NCBI GenBank assembly: GCA_021827445.1
Contig: JAKAVW010000030.1
Coordinates: 1-16,891 of the forward strand
From: Pseudomonadota bacterium
GTDB lineage: Bacteria > Pseudomonadota > Gammaproteobacteria > Acidithiobacillales > Acidithiobacillaceae
Reading direction: 5' to 3'
DNA: 16,891 nucleotides
The notes under the pieces were generated by a model. That model had not been told where the DNA came from and made no database searches. It worked only from the letters and a program-made list of their open reading frames with translations. Both the position numbers and the translations under genes were made by a program. Positions 15,438-16,891 of the stretch are shown here, piece after piece. Position 1 is the stretch's first letter. Each line of letters opens with the position of its first letter.

Positions 15438-15461
15438 GAGACACCTCCGCCAAGCGAAACC

Positions 15462-15483
15462 CCTCCCGGCGTTTGCCGGGAGG
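15462..15483 (-). terminator. Strong hairpin between fliC and flaG, likely partial terminator or mRNA end stabiliser
   Basis: CCTCCCGGC and GCCGGGAGG form a perfect 9-bp GC-rich stem with a 4-base loop, 24 bases after the fliC stop. On the minus strand the stem is followed by GGTTTCGC, so the T-run is short. It would allow abundant fliC message with limited read-through into flaG-fliD-fliS, or protect the fliC 3' end. Confidence 0.75.
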
Positions 15484-15506
15484 ATAATCACCAAGCCCTT
15501 TAACTT

Positions 15507-16891
15507 TTACGGTATGAGCTTAAGAAAGCTCTGCTGCAAAGAGTTTTCCTGCGCCAGGGTGGAAATACCGGCCTGTTGCAGAATCTGGTACTTGGTCATC
15601 TGCGACGTCGCCTGCGCGATGTTCGCATCCTGCACCACCGACTGCGCCGACTGCAGATTGGTCGCGGTGGTCTGGTCGTTGGCGACCGAGGCCTGGATCC
15701 GGTTTTGGATGGCACCGAGGGCACCATTCTGCTGGTTCAGATAGTTGATCGCCTGGTCCATGATGCCAATAGCCTGTTGCGCACCAGCTGCCGAGCTCAC
15801 ATTGACCGAGGAAACCGACGAACCGGTAATGCCGGTAGCGGCAGTGTTGAAACCAATGTTCCCACCATTACCGATGGCATAGGAACTGGAGGAGTTAAAC
15901 TGCACCGCCCCCTGAATCAGGACATTGGCCGAAGCGCTGGTGATCGCCGTGCCCACCGAAGATATCCCGCTGCCGCTCACCGCTTGCAAGCTACCCGTGG
16001 AACCAGAAGTCATGCCGCCGGATATCAATGTGCCACCCGACGTCACACCGGCGGAGATGTTGATGTTGTTACCATTGGCGTTGGTAAGCACCAGCTCCTG
16101 TGTTCCATTGACGGTCTGGGTGGTGGCAGAGGTACCGGTGATCGCCGCCTGGTTATTGATGGCGGTAACCAGCGAACTCAAATTGGCCTGGCCATTAGAG
16201 CCATTGGTCACCGATGCGGAGATGTTCACCGCGTTGGTGGGGCTGCCACTGCTCCCGTTGCTCAGGGTGAAGGTATACGTACCGGATTGCGCTGTGAAGG
16301 CAACGCTCGTGGTCGCCTGTGCCGACACCCCCGTCTGCGAAGAGACCGCATTCACCGCAGAGGCCAGATTCGCCGCCGACTCCGTGGTGGAACTCACCCC
16401 GACGTAGGCATTTCCGACAGAGCCCTGCACGTTGATGCCGCTGGTACCCGTTCCACTAGTGAAGTTGCCGACCCCACTCGCACTCAACGTAAAGGCGCCC
16501 CCGACCGCGTACCCGCCCATCTGGAAAGAACCCGAACTGGTGTAAACGGTACCGGACGTTGCCGTCGTGTAATTCCCCATCGCATTGGTCTGCGTGTTGC
16601 CGACCGACACATTGATGATCTGGTTGGCATTCGCCCCGACCTGAAAGGTCGAACCAGAAAAAGTGCCATCCAAAATATTCTGCCCGTTAAACTGGGTCTG
16701 CGTCGCAATGGTCTGGACCTGGGCCAGGAGCTGACTGACCACACCCTGCAGGGCGGCACGATCCTGAGTGGTATTGGAGCCGTTCGCGGCCTGCACCGCC
16801 GTGGTACGAATCTGCTGCAGGAGGCTGGTCTGGTTCTGAATAGCACCGGTGGCCGTCTGCACCAGGGAAACCCCCTGATTACCATTGGACA
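15507..16891 (-). CDS. fliC: Flagellin FliC (partial, N-terminus beyond window)
   Basis: Flagellin is the main filament subunit, exported and polymerised outside the cell. About 460 residues are present. The first ~65 or so lie beyond the right edge, judged from where the D0/D1 helix begins. The D1 helix with TATGAIQNQTSLLQQIRTTA and QTQFNGQNILDG is present. The central D2/D3-like domain is Ser/Thr/Asn/Gly-rich with flagellin-IN-like repeats. The C-terminal D1/D0 helix ends in ISTLAQENSLQQSFLKLIP. Counting from V (codon 16860-16862) as residue 1, there is no Lys or Arg between R35 and R388, a run of 352 residues. The GTG at 16862 is internal, because the frame stays open to the window edge. 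Its promoter is outside the window. Confidence 0.95.
   Translation of the reverse strand, partial: SNGNQGVSLVQTATGAIQNQTSLLQQIRTTAVQAANGSNTTQDRAALQGVVSQLLAQVQTIATQTQFNGQNILDGTFSGSTFQVGANANQIINVSVGNTQTNAMGNYTTATSGTVYTSSGSFQMGGYAVGGAFTLSASGVGNFTSGTGTSGINVQGSVGNAYVGVSSTTESAANLASAVNAVSSQTGVSAQATTSVAFTAQSGTYTFTLSNGSSGSPTNAVNISASVTNGSNGQANLSSLVTAINNQAAITGTSATTQTVNGTQELVLTNANGNNINISAGVTSGGTLISGGMTSGSTGSLQAVSGSGISSVGTAITSASANVLIQGAVQFNSSSSYAIGNGGNIGFNTAATGITGSSVSSVNVSSAAGAQQAIGIMDQAINYLNQQNGALGAIQNRIQASVANDQTTATNLQSAQSVVQDANIAQATSQMTKYQILQQAGISTLAQENSLQQSFLKLIP

Noticed and set aside
15484..15515. Possible sigma-28 promoter for flaG
   Set aside because: TAAAAGTT and GGTGATTA resemble the two halves but do not occur at the required 11-base spacing.
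15533..15550. Possible sigma-54 site upstream of flaG inside the fliC 3' end (minus strand CAGGAAAACTCTTTGCAG)
   Set aside because: Spacing of GG and GC is right, but the -24 half (AGGAAAA) matches the consensus poorly, and it lies in conserved coding sequence.
16860..16862. GTG as the start of flagellin
   Set aside because: The frame remains open to the window edge with plausible flagellin sequence, and the D0 helix and beginning of D1 are still missing, so the true start is outside the window.

Overview
The window is one continuous run of flagellar genes, all read from the minus strand. In transcription order (right to left) they are flagellin fliC (5' end cut off by the right window edge), flaG-like, fliD, fliS, a small PilZ-like gene, fleQ, fleS, fleR, fliE, fliF, fliG, fliH, fliI, fliJ, fliK, fliM and fliN (3' end cut off by the left edge). 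I support no plus-strand gene. No stretch above about 80 bases lacks a gene.

The order fliC-flaG-fliD-fliS-x-fleQSR-fliEFGHIJ is the Pseudomonas-type gammaproteobacterial arrangement, in which sigma-54 and FleQ/FleSR control successive tiers of flagellar genes. Flagellin and the cap protein FliD are almost free of charged residues. This suggests an acidophile. An Acidithiobacillus-like organism fits the gene order, moderately high GC and charge pattern, but that is an inference from style and no species-specific marker is visible.

Region by region: 15030-16891 holds filament genes (flagellin, then after a strong hairpin a FlaG-like protein). 12672-14999 holds the filament cap FliD and the flagellin chaperone FliS. 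8415-12641 holds the regulators: a PilZ-like protein whose stop codon overlaps the start of a short FleQ, then the soluble kinase FleS and the sigma-54 response regulator FleR, all with overlapping ends. 2717-8359 holds MS-ring, rotor and export ATPase genes (fliEFGHIJ) behind a good sigma-54 -24/-12 promoter. 1-2647 holds the hook-length ruler fliK and the switch genes fliM and fliN, behind a second sigma-54 promoter candidate. fliL, usually found between fliK and fliM, is missing here.

Working together: FleQ and sigma-54 would start the cascade, and FleS/FleR would fire the next tier. FliE/F/G/M/N form the basal body and switch, FliH/I/J energise export, FliK sets hook length, FliS escorts flagellin and FliD caps the filament. 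The most unusual part is the regulatory head. FleQ has lost its N-terminal receiver-like domain and, by comparison with my recollection of the Pseudomonas protein, all five residues linked to direct cyclic-di-GMP binding. A PilZ-like gene is fused to it translationally by a GTGA overlap, with its own ribosome binding site buried in a hairpin.
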